A stretch of DNA of 64,000 bases from Cyclospora cayetanensis (GCF_002999335.1 NW_020312700.1:124001-188000); one strand, 5' to 3'; positions 1-11,550 are shown, numbered from the stretch's first letter. The notes: generated from the letters alone by a model not told the origin. Numbers and translations: made by a program.

Positions 1-1099
1 TTTACATATCTTATTCAGATATAACCAATGAAACAAAATGTGTTAAGTGCAACTGGTCCTTATATATGTTCTCCCCCTTTTTCAAAAATGACAGCCTTGT
101 GTGTCCTGTCTGTAGTTAGAGACTAGCCATGCACATGAAAGAAGAAAGGCTTCCGACCTGTTGCCGTTTTCCAGATGCAGAAGCATGGAATACCGTGCGC
201 ATAAGGATTATCGGTCAGGATCTACTCCCAAAAATAAAGTAATGGAGGGAATTATATTCATACTAGCTCCCAAACGAGGACCCAAACAAACATTACCTCA
301 GCGGCGCGAAGGCTCGGGCCGTAGGATCGCTGAAGTGTTTATGGCTTGTATTTCCACAAAACAGACTAAGAACTTCAAAGTAGATAAGAGAATATACTTG
401 TTCAGTAGTGTTGCCGCTTGTCAGAACAGCTTCTGCATGCAATTTAAGTTGGGTGCACGTCACATAGTCGACTTCCAAGCTTCGCAGGAGACATATGCAA
501 GCTACTGCGTTCACATCAGCTTGAAAGCCGGCGTCTCTCACCTCAACATGCACTGGGGCTCTATGAGCTTCCATTGCCAGAGAGTAGTTTTTCAGCCTGT
601 TGCAAATTAATTGGTTAATGTTCCAAGTGTCTTGATCAGAATCAGAAAGCTGTTGTAGGAAAATCTGGCATATTATTGCATCCAGAGGCGGCGGATTCGG
701 TGGAGTAAAGGTCTTCGGGACCACCCGGCACTACCGTGTGTAGCGATGCGGTCAGAGCCACCATGGGGAGACAGGTATCCACAAGCCGAATACAGAACAT
801 CTTTGAAGGCTACTGGGTGGATAATCAGCAGAGCTCTTCTTTCTATGACTTCACGCGTAAGGGCTTTGACATTATGGTAAAGCCACAGCTATGGTGCGCG
901 TTTCTGCACCCTCTAATAACACTCATTACTCACAGCTATATGCGCACACTAGCGGGCAAAGCTAAGACTCTAACACTTTCCACCACACGTGATATTTATT
1001 GATGAACTGCTGGAGAGTTACCTAAGTGCTATGTCTGTTAGTATCTCTAATGATTGCAAATTTCACAACTACACAAGAAGACAATATTGTGTGATGATG

Positions 1100-1225
1100 C
1101 CCCAGATGCTATGTGTTTTGAGCTGCGAGTGCTCGAAGTGCGTAGAAGATGCAGCTATGCCCACCTAGCTGTCTCCCTTCCCTCATGTAGGCAACTCTGA
1201 GGGGCGCATGCACGGGAATGAGAGA
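1100..1225 (-). repeat. Dispersed repeat family, copy 1 (minus)
   Basis: Read on the minus strand this segment has the family core CATGAGG, then GACAGCTAGG, then TAGCTGCA and a block ending in GCACTCGCAGCT, in the same order and spacing as the copies at about 6.6, 7.4, 32.3, 43.7 and 46.9 kb. Copies are diverged by substitutions and small indels. No terminal inverted repeats, coding capacity or target-site duplication were seen. Confidence 0.6.
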
Positions 1226-1519
1226 GGTCTTTCGGAAAACATTCAATGACTTTCTATCATGCTTGTGTTAAGTCGAGAGACACGTGTTTTTCTACGTGGA
1301 CCTAAGAAGGAGGGCGACACAGAGTTTAGGGCCTGTCGATCATGCAAACAAAATGAAGTATCATCGCATTGTATTACTTCTTTGCTGTACCCAAGGGGGT
1401 AGACGAACTGCGGAAACAAAGTACTCAACGCACTTCCACTAATTTGCAAACATTTAATGTAGCAGGAAAGTGCCCAAGCGGTGCTTACCACGTTACAAGG
1501 ACTACAAGCACCAGAGGGG

Positions 1520-1531
1520 GTGTACGTACAC
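1520..1531. promoter_or_regulatory. Perfect palindrome GTGTACGTACAC
   Basis: A perfect 12-bp palindrome in non-coding sequence. The identical 12-mer recurs at 8973-8984, inside the phosphatase gene, and a near copy with TGTATGTACACC lies at about 14791-14802. Its length and symmetry fit a dimeric protein-binding site, but its role is only inferred. Confidence 0.3.
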
Positions 1532-2361
1532 CTGAGGCGTTTCTTTCTCCCTATACTCTCGTGTACATAGAGAGTGCTCCTCAGAACTCCCGACGTATAC
1601 ATACAGTTGGGTCTCCTTGCCTGCATCTCTTCGAAGCAGAAAAACAAATCGCTGCCAGATTTGTAATGCAATTTCCACATAGCAGGTGGGACTAACAAGA
1701 GCAACTCAGGAGTATTGCCTTAAAATAAGAAAAAGCGGGGGCGTAAGAAATTTACTAAGGCAAGGACAGGCAGAGTGAGGGCCCCAGCCACCGTCCAGCT
1801 CCAAGATGGGGGGCCCCTAATCCTCAGCAGGTGCACACGGCCGTAGCTTTGCCGCCTTTGCTTTCCCACTAAAACTGCATTATAACCTTCTAGAGGTATC
1901 GGCGGCGTGTGCCAACAAACTTGCATGTAACACAGGGCCCCTATGCCCATCCGAGGGTACGACGGACGCAGCGCCTGTCGCATTCTCCTCCATGCTGCAA
2001 AACAGCATTCTCCCGTTGCTGCATTAGATATATACGCAGAACTGTAAGGCTAGAAGCTGAATAGCAGAGGGGCCCTCGGGCGAAACGCTGTCCTTAATTG
2101 CTGCGTGAATCTCCGGGGGAGCCCCCTAGAGCATTACTCTCCAAATCGGGGGGCCAGAAGGCTCGCCTCTATGACTCATAAGGGGCCCCAGGAGGGGCCC
2201 CGCGCGTCTGTCCACACCCTCAGGGGTTCGAATTTCGACCCCAGGAAGCTGGCTTTTGCAGCAGGGATATTTGCCAGGGGTCCCTCTGGATGTTGCAGCA
2301 TTCCCAAGGTCCTCCCACGCCATCAAGGAAACAGCTGTCTTTCCCCCAGACTTAGCACAAT

Positions 2362-5300
2362 ATGAGGCCAGCGACGGGGGCCCCTCTGCTGGCGGATGCG
2401 GGCTGTCTCTCCTCAGGCAGCCACCCCCCACAGGACCTCCATGGCTTGGGGGCCCTCTTGGTGCAGCACGTGGGAAGGGCCCATGGGTTTGAGGGGCCCC
2501 ACAACAGAGGAGAGGGGCCAACGCTCTCAGAGGGAGCGGCGAGGCTCATCTATGCAGCTGTGGAGGGCAGGTTGCTTCAGGTACGAGACGAGACATCTGC
2601 TGGGGTCGTGTTGCTAGTGTCGCTGTTGTTTCGGTTGCTGTTTCCGAAGAGCAGGGGCATAGAACACAGACAGCCTCCTGCTCCCGCAGACGCCTTCTCT
2701 GTCCAATAGTCGACTGGCCTTTGGGGCTTGGAGTTTGCTAGGATGTGTGCATGCGGGTGTGTGGACAGCTGGTATCTCTCGCATTGAAGCTGAGCCGCCG
2801 GAGTACACGCGTATCTGGACGTGGAGTCTTGTGCGTTTCCGACATAAAGGAGGCCATGAAGATTCTCAACTTCAAGGTCTGTTCGCGTGCTTTGAACTAC
2901 GGCTCCTGTTGCTCTTCAACTGGTAGTTCCTCGTATTTTCGCGTGATTGTTCTCCGCCCTTTGTTGCTGCAGTGCAGCAACAGCAGCAGGATCCTTTAGT
3001 TGTGTGTGTCTGCGCTCCAGCCCGTTTTGGGGTACGCCGGTGTATCCTGCTGCCGTTATATGGCGCTTCCCCGTCCTCTTAGCGGCAGCCGGCTGCTGCG
3101 GAGGCAGAAGGCGAGGCCCCCCGATCCGCTACTGCTGCTGCGGGAGCAGCAGCATCAGCTGAACGAGAAGCTCCATCACCGTCTGCAACAGCACATGCAG
3201 AGAGAACAGAAGCGGGAGCACCCGCAGCAGTCGCAGGAAGAGGATGACTTGCATGTCATTGCCAGCGGCCCCGCACTCGCCACTATGAAGACGGCCCCCC
3301 TCCCCACCAGCAGCGCATGCAGCAGCAGCACCACTACCACGACTGCATGCAGCAACATTAGGTGGGAGGAGTACGTGGATCTGGAGGCTCTAGCTATGAA
3401 TGACATGATGCTGCCTGCCCCAGAGACTCCCACCCTCGGCATTCACTGGCTGTCTGTCGAGGGTTGCCCACCAGCCTTGCCGCAAAACGAGCCCCCCCCG
3501 TGGTCTTCGCTTGCTGCAGCAGCAGCGCATGCAGATGGGCGGAGCGCAGCAGCAGCTGGAGCACACAGTGGCGCGCATGCAGCAGGAGTAGGTGCAACAG
3601 ACGAAGGGGGAGCTTATTCCGATGCAAAGAGGGCCCCAATGACGGAGTCGGCGGGAAAGGCTTTAGCAGAGCCAAAGCCCTACGGTGCCTTGCGGTTGTA
3701 TAAACGGGAGCCGCAGCAGCAGCAGCAGCAGCAGGTGCAACTGGATGACGAAGAGGAAGGGAGCAGCGATTTGTTGCCCGTCGAGGAGCTGTTGGTGGCA
3801 CCTAAAGTGAACTGCGTCCTTGGAAAGGTACAGCAACAGCGGCTAGCCGGCGGATCGGGTGTAGCTGAATGCCCGATGTCGCTACATTGGCGAGAAGCCA
3901 TCATCGTGTTCGCCTTGGTGCTGCTGTGGTGTCTTTTGCTGTGCTTGCATAGGAGCAACAGCTTTTCTTGACGTCTGTTAGTGAAGCCCTCGAGGCAGCG
4001 ATGGAGGAACGCGCTGGGATCGACAGCGGACGCGCGTTTAATAGAAGTGAGAGCTGGCGTTTGAGCTGTCGGCAGCCTCTCGATCAGCAGATCTACAGAG
4101 AAGCATTTCGTTTTTTCACGAGGGGGCACAGAGACTGACGGGGTAGCAGATCTACAGAGAAGCATTTCGTTTTCTCACGAGGGGGCAAGGAGACTGACGA
4201 GGGAAAAGAGAGGCTCACAATTTACGTTAATGGTGTATGCGATATGGTGCGTCTTGCGCATTTCAGCACTTGGGGTCCTCAGGAGTATATTCGCGATCGA
4301 GCCGCTGCTGCCCTTCCTTGGCCAGCTCTTTGCAACCCAGGTGCGCCTTGCGCTATCATTTAGCGAGGACTTCGTTTCTGTTTATGCCATTCTCGCTGGC
4401 TGTTCAGTTCTCTGCATGCATGCGCGACCTCCGCTTTGCGCGCGCCTGCGTCGATACCAAGTTGGTTTGTTGCCGTCGTTGCTGCTGATCTCTTGAGTCA
4501 ACCCCGTGTCTTTGAGGCTTCGAGGCCACTCTTTCCCTTGCCTGCTCGTGTGTGTTGCGATAATGCGCAGCTCCCCGCCTATCAGCACCTGCCACACCGG
4601 GCAACGCTGCTGCTCCAGCTGGGGCATGCGGTGTTGCAGAATCCTCACACATCAATCCATGCACATGTACCTTCTCCACCCCTGTTGCCACTTGTGCCGT
4701 TTGCCGTCGAAATAGAGAGCAGGCGTGAAGGCGCTGCCGCCTCACACAGCCGCCTAGCTTGCTGTTGCACGGCACATGAGACCGACTAGCCTCCACACGA
4801 GAGACTGCATGCTGGTTGCTCTTACACAGTGTTGGCAGTCTTGCTGTGACTGAGGCCGAAATCGGGGATGGTGGTACGAGTTTCTCTGAAGCAGAATCTC
4901 TCCCCTTCGTGTGCTCGTCGATATGAGCAGATTCACCAGTTCGTGATGCCGCTAATGGACTGTCTTCTAGCCCCCCTGTCACAGCCTTCTACAGCAAGGT
5001 CTTCGACATCGACAGCAGCGTCTGCAGCAAGAGGGGCACCCGATCTGTGTCTGGCGTTGACACCTCAGCAGCTGCGGCTACGTCGGCGAGCAGCAGCAGT
5101 GCTGGGGTCGCTCTTTGCCAGAGCACGGAGGCAGCGGGCAGCCTTGGAACCAATCGAAGAAGCTGCTGCTCTGCAGCTCTTGCGAGGGTTGCTTCAGCCT
5201 AGCAGCAGCCTGGAGACAGCCCTTGGCGCGGCCATTGGCATCAGAGCGCTTGGAAGAAGGGCAGTCCTGCTGCTCCTACTACCGCATGCACCGCTGCTGC

Positions 5301-6344
5301 TGCATGCACTTGAGAGGGGGCAGGAGCTGACCGAAATCCAGCGACTCGCCGTGAGCAGCGGCTCCGGCTGTCGCTGCCTCCACTGTCCCTGTCGTGTTTG
5401 CGTCACTTGGTGTTGCACTGCCTTGGGACCCTTGGAGCTGCGGAAACACTGACCGTGTTCAACAGAATTAGCAGTCCATCGTCGTGGTTGCGCTTGTGGG
5501 TCGTACAGATATCGTCCAAGCTGGTGAAGGGTTCCGTGGGCAACGCCGCTGCGGATCATCTGCTGCTGCAGCAACAAGTTCTCGATTTAAGGGACTTTTT
5601 GGCGAGATCGCTGCAGTCAGAACTACTGGTGCGTACGCTGCTGCTGCTGCTGCTTTTGGAGGTGCTGATATAGCCGCTACGACTGCTGTGGTTGCGGCAT
5701 GTGGTGTTGCTCGAGAAAAGTGTTTCTCTGCTGCTCCAGAGGCTGCTGTTTTGTTTGCCTGCAGGATGCTGCCGTGACTGAGCTGACAGAACAGCTCACA
5801 GAATCTCCACTGTATCCCTCGGAAGACGCGTCAAGTTAGTATTTTCCCAGTGCTGCTGAAGGTGCTGCAGCTGTGCCGGCGACGGTGGATGACCCTCCGC
5901 TAGGCATGCTGCGACTGCTGTTGTTGGTTTGTACTCTCAGTTGCGCTGGGCCACATATTTGCAATCCTCGGAGATGCTGATGACGGCTATAGAGACGCGT
6001 ACTGTCCAATCGTCGCTGCCGCGCTGCGACGTGCTGATCGAGCCGTAGCGGCTGCTACCACAGCACATGCAGCAGCAACTTGTTGCACGGGGTGGCCAGA
6101 GGGCATGCCGCAGCAGCAACAAAAGCCGCGGCAACGGCTTAAGCAGAAAGACGTTACGGACTTTGTGGCAAGAATAATCAAGCTTCTTGCCAAGGTGAAA
6201 CAGCAGGTACAAGAGCAGCGCAATCCGCAACAGCGCGAAGATTGGCAGCAGGAGCAGCAGCGGCTACGGGCGTTATCAGGCCAAAGTTCTCTAGAGGACT
6301 TTACAAAAGACAGCGGGCTTGTGTTACTTGAGATGGTCCTCTGA
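2362..6344 (+). CDS. TAF6: TAF6-like TFIID subunit (histone fold plus HEAT region), multi-exon
   Basis: TAF6 pairs with TAF9 through a histone fold and scaffolds TFIID at RNA polymerase II promoters in the nucleus. Exon 1 (2362-2580) and exon 2 (2769-2876) join in phase to give the long histone-fold helix 2 and the helix-3 motif VSDIKEAMKILNF. Exon 3 (3021-3827) continues with PVLGYAGVSCCRYM, a Gln-rich insert, and HWLSVEGCPPALPQN, which matches the family hallmark HWLSIEGCQPAIPEN. Later exons near 3962-4108, 4267-4340, 4571-4666 and from 4931 carry the conserved HEAT region, including GAAIGIRALGRRAVLLLLLP. Phases agree at the 2580/2769, 2876/3021, 3827/3962, 4340/4571 and 4666/4931 junctions. 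The 3' part (5.35-6.1 kb) is not resolved; the last exon probably holds 6105-6344 and ends in TGA. The start at 2362 is the first usable ATG but an upstream exon is possible. Confidence 0.8.
4086..4199 (+). repeat. 59-bp tandem duplication inside the TAF6-like gene
   Basis: Two near-identical copies start at 4086 and 4145 with AGCAGATCTACAGAGAAGC and run to GAGACTGACG; only a few bases differ. The period is 59 bp, which is not a multiple of three, so the second copy is read in another frame. It lies at the 3' end of the exon coding QPLDQQIYREAF, so it probably sits across an exon-intron boundary. Confidence 0.85.
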
Positions 6345-6539
6345 CCGTCTTTGGGCCCCCTTCGGCCGTCTTTGGTATCCCTCAGGACTTGAAGCTTCCC
6401 AGGAATCCTGGCTGTACACTTTGCATAGGTGGAAGAGGGTTCCTGTTGCTGTTCGTAACGCTTCATCAACTGACGGTGTGAATAGGGGACCATAAAATCT
6501 ACACACAATACAGGCGTACGAGAAAGTTGCTGAGCGGTT

Positions 6540-6725
6540 TTCTATAAGAGATTCTTTCCCTATTTTCTGCTCACATTCGTAGGGAGGGGTGAGCCAGCTA
6601 GGGCGCGCACTGCTGCACCCTTCAAAGCACTCCGAACATCCACAGCTACTTGCATGTAGCATCGAGCGTGTACACGTCATACGCACACAAGCATGCAGCG
6701 TTGACTCTTATTGTACTAAGGCTAC
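6540..6725 (+). repeat. Dispersed repeat family, copy 2
   Basis: Shares the layout of the family: a TTT-rich lead, a pyrimidine-rich block, a GAGG-like element, CAGCTAGGG, CTGCACCC, AAGCACT, CAGCTACTT, then CACACAAGCATG and TTATTGTA close to the end. It is diverged from the other copies but collinear with them. Confidence 0.6.
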
Positions 6726-7339
6726 CTTGTAGCAAAGCCCTACTCAACCCACCAACCCAAATAGTCAATTGTTTACTAATTCTCAAGTAGCCATGGCGCT
6801 AAGGAGTGCCACGGTGCAGCTCAGCCCGCAGTCCTGCGTGGCGAAGACGCTGCAGCAGGTTCCCCGTTCACGTTTGTGGCGGATTCATTCGGGAAAGAGA
6901 AGGCTGCTCGCGTTTGGGGGGCCCAGGAGCCTCGTCCTAGGAGAGAGGGGTTTTACTATGGCGCCTGTCGTGGCCGAATGGAACGCTCTGAAGTTTCCGG
7001 AGAGTTAGAGTTGTCGCTCCAAACTCAATAATAATTGATCAAAATCCTATTGGAAGTTTCTTACATAACTTCCTCCTTCCACTGTCCTCGTGTCGAGCGG
7101 GCCAAGCTTAACTAAACACTCTCTGCTACATTAGTTGTTCTTCACTGAGAATCATTGAAGAAAGGACTAACTGATTTGTCTGATCATGTACCTATTTATT
7201 GAAGAGTACAGTTACATTGCTATAAGCAGATGCAATGTTGTGCGTCTGTGAACACGACCATATGTGCAACTCTCTATGAAGGCTTGGAGGGTGTAGAGGG
7301 TGGAGCACGCACATAGCGTGTACTTCTTCAGCTTCCCAT

Positions 7340-7480
7340 AGACCGCTCGCCATGAGTCGACACGGGCAGCTGGGATGGGCGTATATATGTCCTCCAACAC
7401 ACAGATAGTCGCACATAGCATATGGCGCTCACGCAAACAACACAGCGTCCTTGGGCCAATTGTAGTCTGCAATAAAATAG
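7340..7480 (+). repeat. Dispersed repeat family, copy 3
   Basis: Carries CATGAGTCGACACGGGCAGC, then TGGGATGGGCGTATATATG, CCTCCAACACAC and CAAACAACAC in the family order. It is more diverged than copies 4 and 5, so its limits are approximate. Confidence 0.45.
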
Positions 7481-8017
7481 ACATTTACATAGACATATCA
7501 TTTCGTCAGTTCCTTGCTAATTAGTATGTAAATTTAACTACTGTAGGAGAAGCCGCGAAGGTGCATCCTGGCCCACAGGACGGTGCTCGTTCCGTCTCTC
7601 GTAGGTTTAGCGCCACTTTCGTTAGGGGCCCCAAGTAGGGTGCTCTGAGGGGGGCCCCGAAGGATATTCTTGTGCATACCCATGGAGCCTCACTTTAGTT
7701 AGAGTGTCCCACTGTAGGGGCCTCCGTTTTGGTTTGGGACAGCTCTGAGTCACATAGGACACTATTCCTGGAAACTCGTGGATTTGTAAAGCACCTAGTC
7801 CTCTAAGCTTCAGAAACCTCTCTTCGCAAGAAAAAATCGATGTCGAGAGGGCTTCTACACATACAGGAAAGCTGTTTCGCTGCAAAGGAAAGGTAGAGGG
7901 GCTCTCCGCTCGGAGGTGGCGGACTTACCATGGGATGACCTGCGAACCAGCAATGCATGGTCTACTTTCCCAATGGACGAACTAAGACTACACTTGAGTT
8001 GATCATCGAGATGATCT

Positions 8018-8378
8018 ATGCTGAATAACAAGTATGCGTACGTGGCTATTGCCTCAATTGTTGTGCTAGTGCTATTCGTGGTGCATCCCCGCCGGGGCCT
8101 CCTGCCTTTCTCGGGGCCCCCAGGCCTGTTGCACCAGTGGAGAAACCAGCCGATCTGCAATCACTGGCCCCTTTTTCTGTCCCCTTCTTATGAAATATCG
8201 AAACTAATCGGAAATTGGTGCCTCTGGGCCTGTCTATGTACAGGCTGCACGAGCAGCATGAGCTGCAGCACCAGCGAGCGCTAGACGTTACGCCTAGGGC
8301 ACGTTCCTCGTGGTTATGTCTTGGCCTCTTCTTTCTGTTGATTTTGATTATTAGCAGATTTTTGAAGGGCTAAGGCGG
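8018..8378 (+). other. Two short frames with membrane segments upstream of the phosphatase
   Basis: A frame from ATG 8018 begins MLNNKYAYVAIASIVVLVLF, a good transmembrane helix. A second frame from ATG 8236 is 45 residues and ends in a helix with the core CLGLFFLLILIISRFL. Neither has a recognised family. They may be short genes, 5' exons of the phosphatase downstream, or chance; nothing in the sequence decides between these. Confidence 0.25.
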
Positions 8379-8424
8379 CTGCTTCGCTACGTTGCAGTCT
8401 GCAGTCGCAACAAGGCAAGAAGGT

Positions 8425-10568
8425 ATGGAGGGGCCCGTAGGGGGCCCCTCTGAGGCAGCCTCTCCTGACATTGACGCGGAGTACCCAGGGGCTTCCCTGC
8501 TGCGTCTCGCTGTGTTCTTGTGGTTCGCCCTTTTCACGGTGACTGTCTTGATTCGCTATGCGCTTCTGGCCCAGCAGCAACACCTCCCTGGCACAATCTC
8601 TCCAGGGGGGCCTGCTGCGACTGCTGCTGTTGCTGTAGCGACAGTAACATCAGCCAAGGACGCCACTCGGATACAACTCTTCAAAATCCATGTAGTGCTC
8701 CTTCGCGCCGTTATTAGAGAAGTGCGTTGGTGGGACCTTCAAAGTGATACTTTATTCCGTGGAAACAGTGACAAGCAACAAAGTTAGAGGCACCAAGACC
8801 AAGAGCAAGTTCATGCGTGTGTGTGTGTGTGTCTGTGTGTCTATGGTTGTGTCTCTGTGTGCGTCTGTGTGTGGGTTGAATTAAGGTGATATGTAACTTT
8901 TTTGGAAAATGTTTGGTGACGACTCGCTGGGTTTTGTTCTGGGTGCTGTGGAAGGACAAGGACGGGCTTGAGGTGTACGTACACCGGGATCGCATATCCC
9001 TCAAAAGGGCTACGGTACTGCGAAGAAAGACCATTGTCTTCATTAGACATGGGTGAGGAATCGCTAAAGATGCCTGCAATCCTGAAATAGCTGCACTGGC
9101 CAGTGCTGCAGCTAGTGGTTGCTTCTCCAAAATCGCAGCGAACGCTGCTTTTGCGTCTTCTGCTACTCAGGGAGTCCATATGGAATTTGTGTTTTAACCG
9201 GGGTGTCTTGACACCAGAGTTTCCTCTTCGTTTGTTTCTCTTGGTGCTGTGCGAACTGCTGCTGCTGTGGGAGTTCGATTCGGTTCTGCTGGACTCCCCC
9301 CTTTCGTCTTTAGGGATTGAGCAAGCCCTTTCCATCCGTCAAGTCATTGCTTCTATCTTGCAGTCTGACTCGGCAGCAGCAGCAGAGGCAGCAGCAGCAG
9401 CAAATGCAGCGGCTGCTGCCGATACATACCCTGAAACGCCAGTAGCAGAGGAGCCGCTAAGGGGCCCCAAACACTTTGGAGCAGCCACTGCTATGCAGCA
9501 TCAGCAGCAAGATGCAGAGTCAGCACGGGTTGCAGCACTTGCTAATGCTTTGCCAGACGTGCAGCAGCAAAGAGTTCTCCTTTTGACGTCGAATCTCAGG
9601 TGGCCCCCGCCTTCCTGCCTGCTTCATATATATATATATACATATATATATACGTTTACCTCGCTCCTGTCTGCGAGCTGCAGCTATTGCTGACAGCATC
9701 GAATGCAGCAGCAGATGCCTCCACAAAAATGCGGTGTGTGGATTTTCTTGTTCCAGGCGCGCCTCTTCGACGCTACTCCTGGCTGCCGGATCTGTGCTTG
9801 CTTGTGGGAAGTGTTCAGCACGCGTGTCTTCTTGCCTCCACGTAGGCTCACATCCTAGTTGCTCAGTTCCGTTTGTTTTGAGCTGAGCGCTTTGAGGCCT
9901 CTCCTGCACCGAATAGAGTGGCAGCATGTGCTGAAGAGTAGAGAGGACAGCGAGGTACAGGCGGCAACTGGCTCTTACTTAGCGGGCCTGGCTAAAAAAG
10001 TCATGCTTTTGCAAATGCCAATCTTTCTCCCTTTGCTTTTCAGGAAACAACTCGCAACCCTGACGGCTTTCCTCTGGCCCCGGCTCTTCGAGTGCCTTCT
10101 TTATCGCGATTGGAAATCGCGCTGATGGGCTGTGGGGGCCCCATGGGAGGCTTTCCACGTGCATCAGGGGCCCCCCCACCCCGCACTGCACCCACGCTAG
10201 CAGCAGGAGGCGCTGCTGTTTCATCGGCAGCTGCTTCAGGTGTGGGCTGCGTAGACCCCGGAGGGAACAGGGGGCCCCCCAGTAGCAGCAGCAGACTGTG
10301 GAAGCGTCTGCTGCAGTTTGCAGAAGAGGCGATGGGAGTGCAGGAGGAAACAGTCATTGCTGTGGGGCACAGCAGGTGGATCCGTGAATTCTTTAGGGCC
10401 TTTTCGCTGGTACGACGCCGTCGATGGAGGTCGACAGAGACACTCCCATGGGATGTGAAGCACACACAGCACCCTCAGTCCGCACGGTTTCTATTCGAAA
10501 AGATGCTCTTAAAAGCGTGTTGTTTGGCCAGCTCTTCCTCTTGGAGGCGTTTTTCAGTTGCACGCTAG
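8425..10568 (+). CDS. Histidine phosphatase (PGAM-like) family protein with N-terminal membrane anchor
   Basis: Members of this superfamily transfer phosphate to a catalytic His in an RHG motif. The start at ATG 8425 (MEGPVGG) is followed by one transmembrane helix around residues 26-50. An exon ending at 9052 encodes KTIVFIRH plus two bases of Gly; after a 118-bp intron (9053-9170) the next exon completes RHGESIWN, the canonical active site. Exon 9171-9599 has DSPLSSLGIEQA, Ala and Gln runs, and ends in LTSNL plus two bases of Arg; exon 9757-9841 gives RRASSTLLLAAG, the usual Arg motif. Exons 9883-9954 and from 10044 continue in phase to ETTRNPDG and the second catalytic His in VIAVGHSRWIREFF. 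The last exon may end at a donor at 10409, in which case the true 3' end is unknown. Substrate cannot be told; the branch resembles protein or small-molecule phosphatases rather than glycolytic mutase. Confidence 0.8.
8815..8875 (+). repeat. TG-rich microsatellite
   Basis: An impure (TG)n tract of about 60 bp, lying in what is probably the intron before the RHG exon of the phosphatase gene. It could act as part of the polypyrimidine-like lead to the acceptor, but this is inference. Confidence 0.7.
8973..8984. promoter_or_regulatory. Second copy of palindrome GTGTACGTACAC
   Basis: Identical to the 12-mer at 1520-1531. Here it lies in the phosphatase coding frame and encodes part of EVYVHRD, so coding constraint alone could explain it. 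Confidence 0.25.
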
Positions 10569-11550
10569 GACTTGCCACATTTCACTGTACCAATGCGCAT
10601 GGCTTCCTTTCTTTCTCTCGGGGTCTCTTCTGGGAACGCGTGCGAAGTGCGACATTAACGCCCCATTTAGCCGTGTCCTCTAAGGGAAAGTTTGCGTAGC
10701 ACTCCACATTTTCACACGACTTAGCTTCTGCCAATCGCCCTTCTTTTATTGCGGCTCTTTTTTTCTGCTTCTGGTTGCTGCACAGCCGGAGGCAGATTTG
10801 CCCGCTTCCCGTCGGAAGCTCTCGAATTGCGGCGTACTGTCCCTCAGACTTGCTCAAATACAGGTGACCTTCAGCTCCACTTGACACCCTCTCCCATGCA
10901 TACTAGACCTCTTTTCATGAATGCTCTTTCTGCCCATGCCTCTGAGGCGGTTACTAGGATCTGCCACCATTCACTGCTCAACGGATAATAATGCAGGGGA
11001 TGTAGGTGTACTTAGCTCTATTGTACTGCTCCGTACCAACACCATGTCAGGCCTCCGAGTTTCAGCCCGGTGCTATGCCGTTTCTATGTTTTGACGCTCT
11101 CCATGTTTGTGAATGTGACTTTTCATGCAACCCTAGCTTATCGGACAACACGCATGCATGCGCCCCTTGCCCCGACTGACTCTAGAACCGTTTCACGCAG
11201 TTCGTGTACCCTTGTGCGTCTGCATGCATTATGTGGGTGATAGGATAATCATTCGCTGGTTTTCAAATGTTTGCCGGTGGTTTTTTCAGCATGAAGAAAC
11301 AGGCTCAGTGGATTACTGCATTGAGACGGAATCTGTGAGACTCTTGCATGGCAGTTTCTTGTAGAAGCTCACAAATGCTAATCTAGCCCTTGCCAATTGC
11401 AGCGCGTGCTGCAGCAGCATGGATGTTGATAGCAGTGCTGTGGGCTGCACAAAACATAAAGTGATTGCATCCTCAGATCCCTTGCGGGAACGGAGGACAC
11501 CGCAGTCCGGGTGGATTTTATATTTTACCCCGAAAGGAGCTTCCGGCGCT
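10569..11550. other. Intergenic region between convergent genes
   Basis: Sits between the 3' ends of the phosphatase and the minus-strand helical-repeat gene. TGCATGCA-type palindromes occur near 11152 and 11222. A minus-strand open frame at 10582-10887 has no family and no downstream partner. I see no supported gene or RNA. Confidence 0.5.

Larger units (their letters stand above)
1..2361. other. Gene-poor left end
   Basis: I see no gene that I can support here. The stretch holds a minus-strand copy of the dispersed repeat near 1.1-1.2 kb, a perfect 12-bp palindrome at 1520-1531, and from about 2.05 kb a sharp shift to GC-rich sequence with several GGGGCCCC boxes that continues into the TAF6-like gene. 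An open frame on the minus strand at 293-724 has no recognisable domain and no in-frame support from splice sites, so I leave it out. Confidence 0.5.
6345..8017. other. Intergenic region with two dispersed repeats
   Basis: No supported gene. The region holds two plus-strand copies of the dispersed repeat (about 6540-6725 and 7340-7480). A short open frame at 6787-7008 starting MALRSATVQLSPQ has no recognisable family and could be chance. GGGGCCCC boxes occur at about 7625 and 7650. Confidence 0.45.

Noticed and set aside
293..724. Minus-strand open frame of 143 codons
   Set aside because: No domain, no ATG-based signal, no splice partners on either side; kept only as a remark.
2215..2250. 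Possible tRNA T-arm (GGGGTTCGAATTTCGACCCC)
   Set aside because: The loop between the pairing G and C runs is 12 bases, not 7, and no acceptor stem, D-arm or anticodon arm fits upstream.
10582..10887. Minus-strand frame with AKSCENVECYANFPLED
   Set aside because: Looks partly protein-like but has no continuing exon and no family; it could be the 3' flank of the phosphatase gene.
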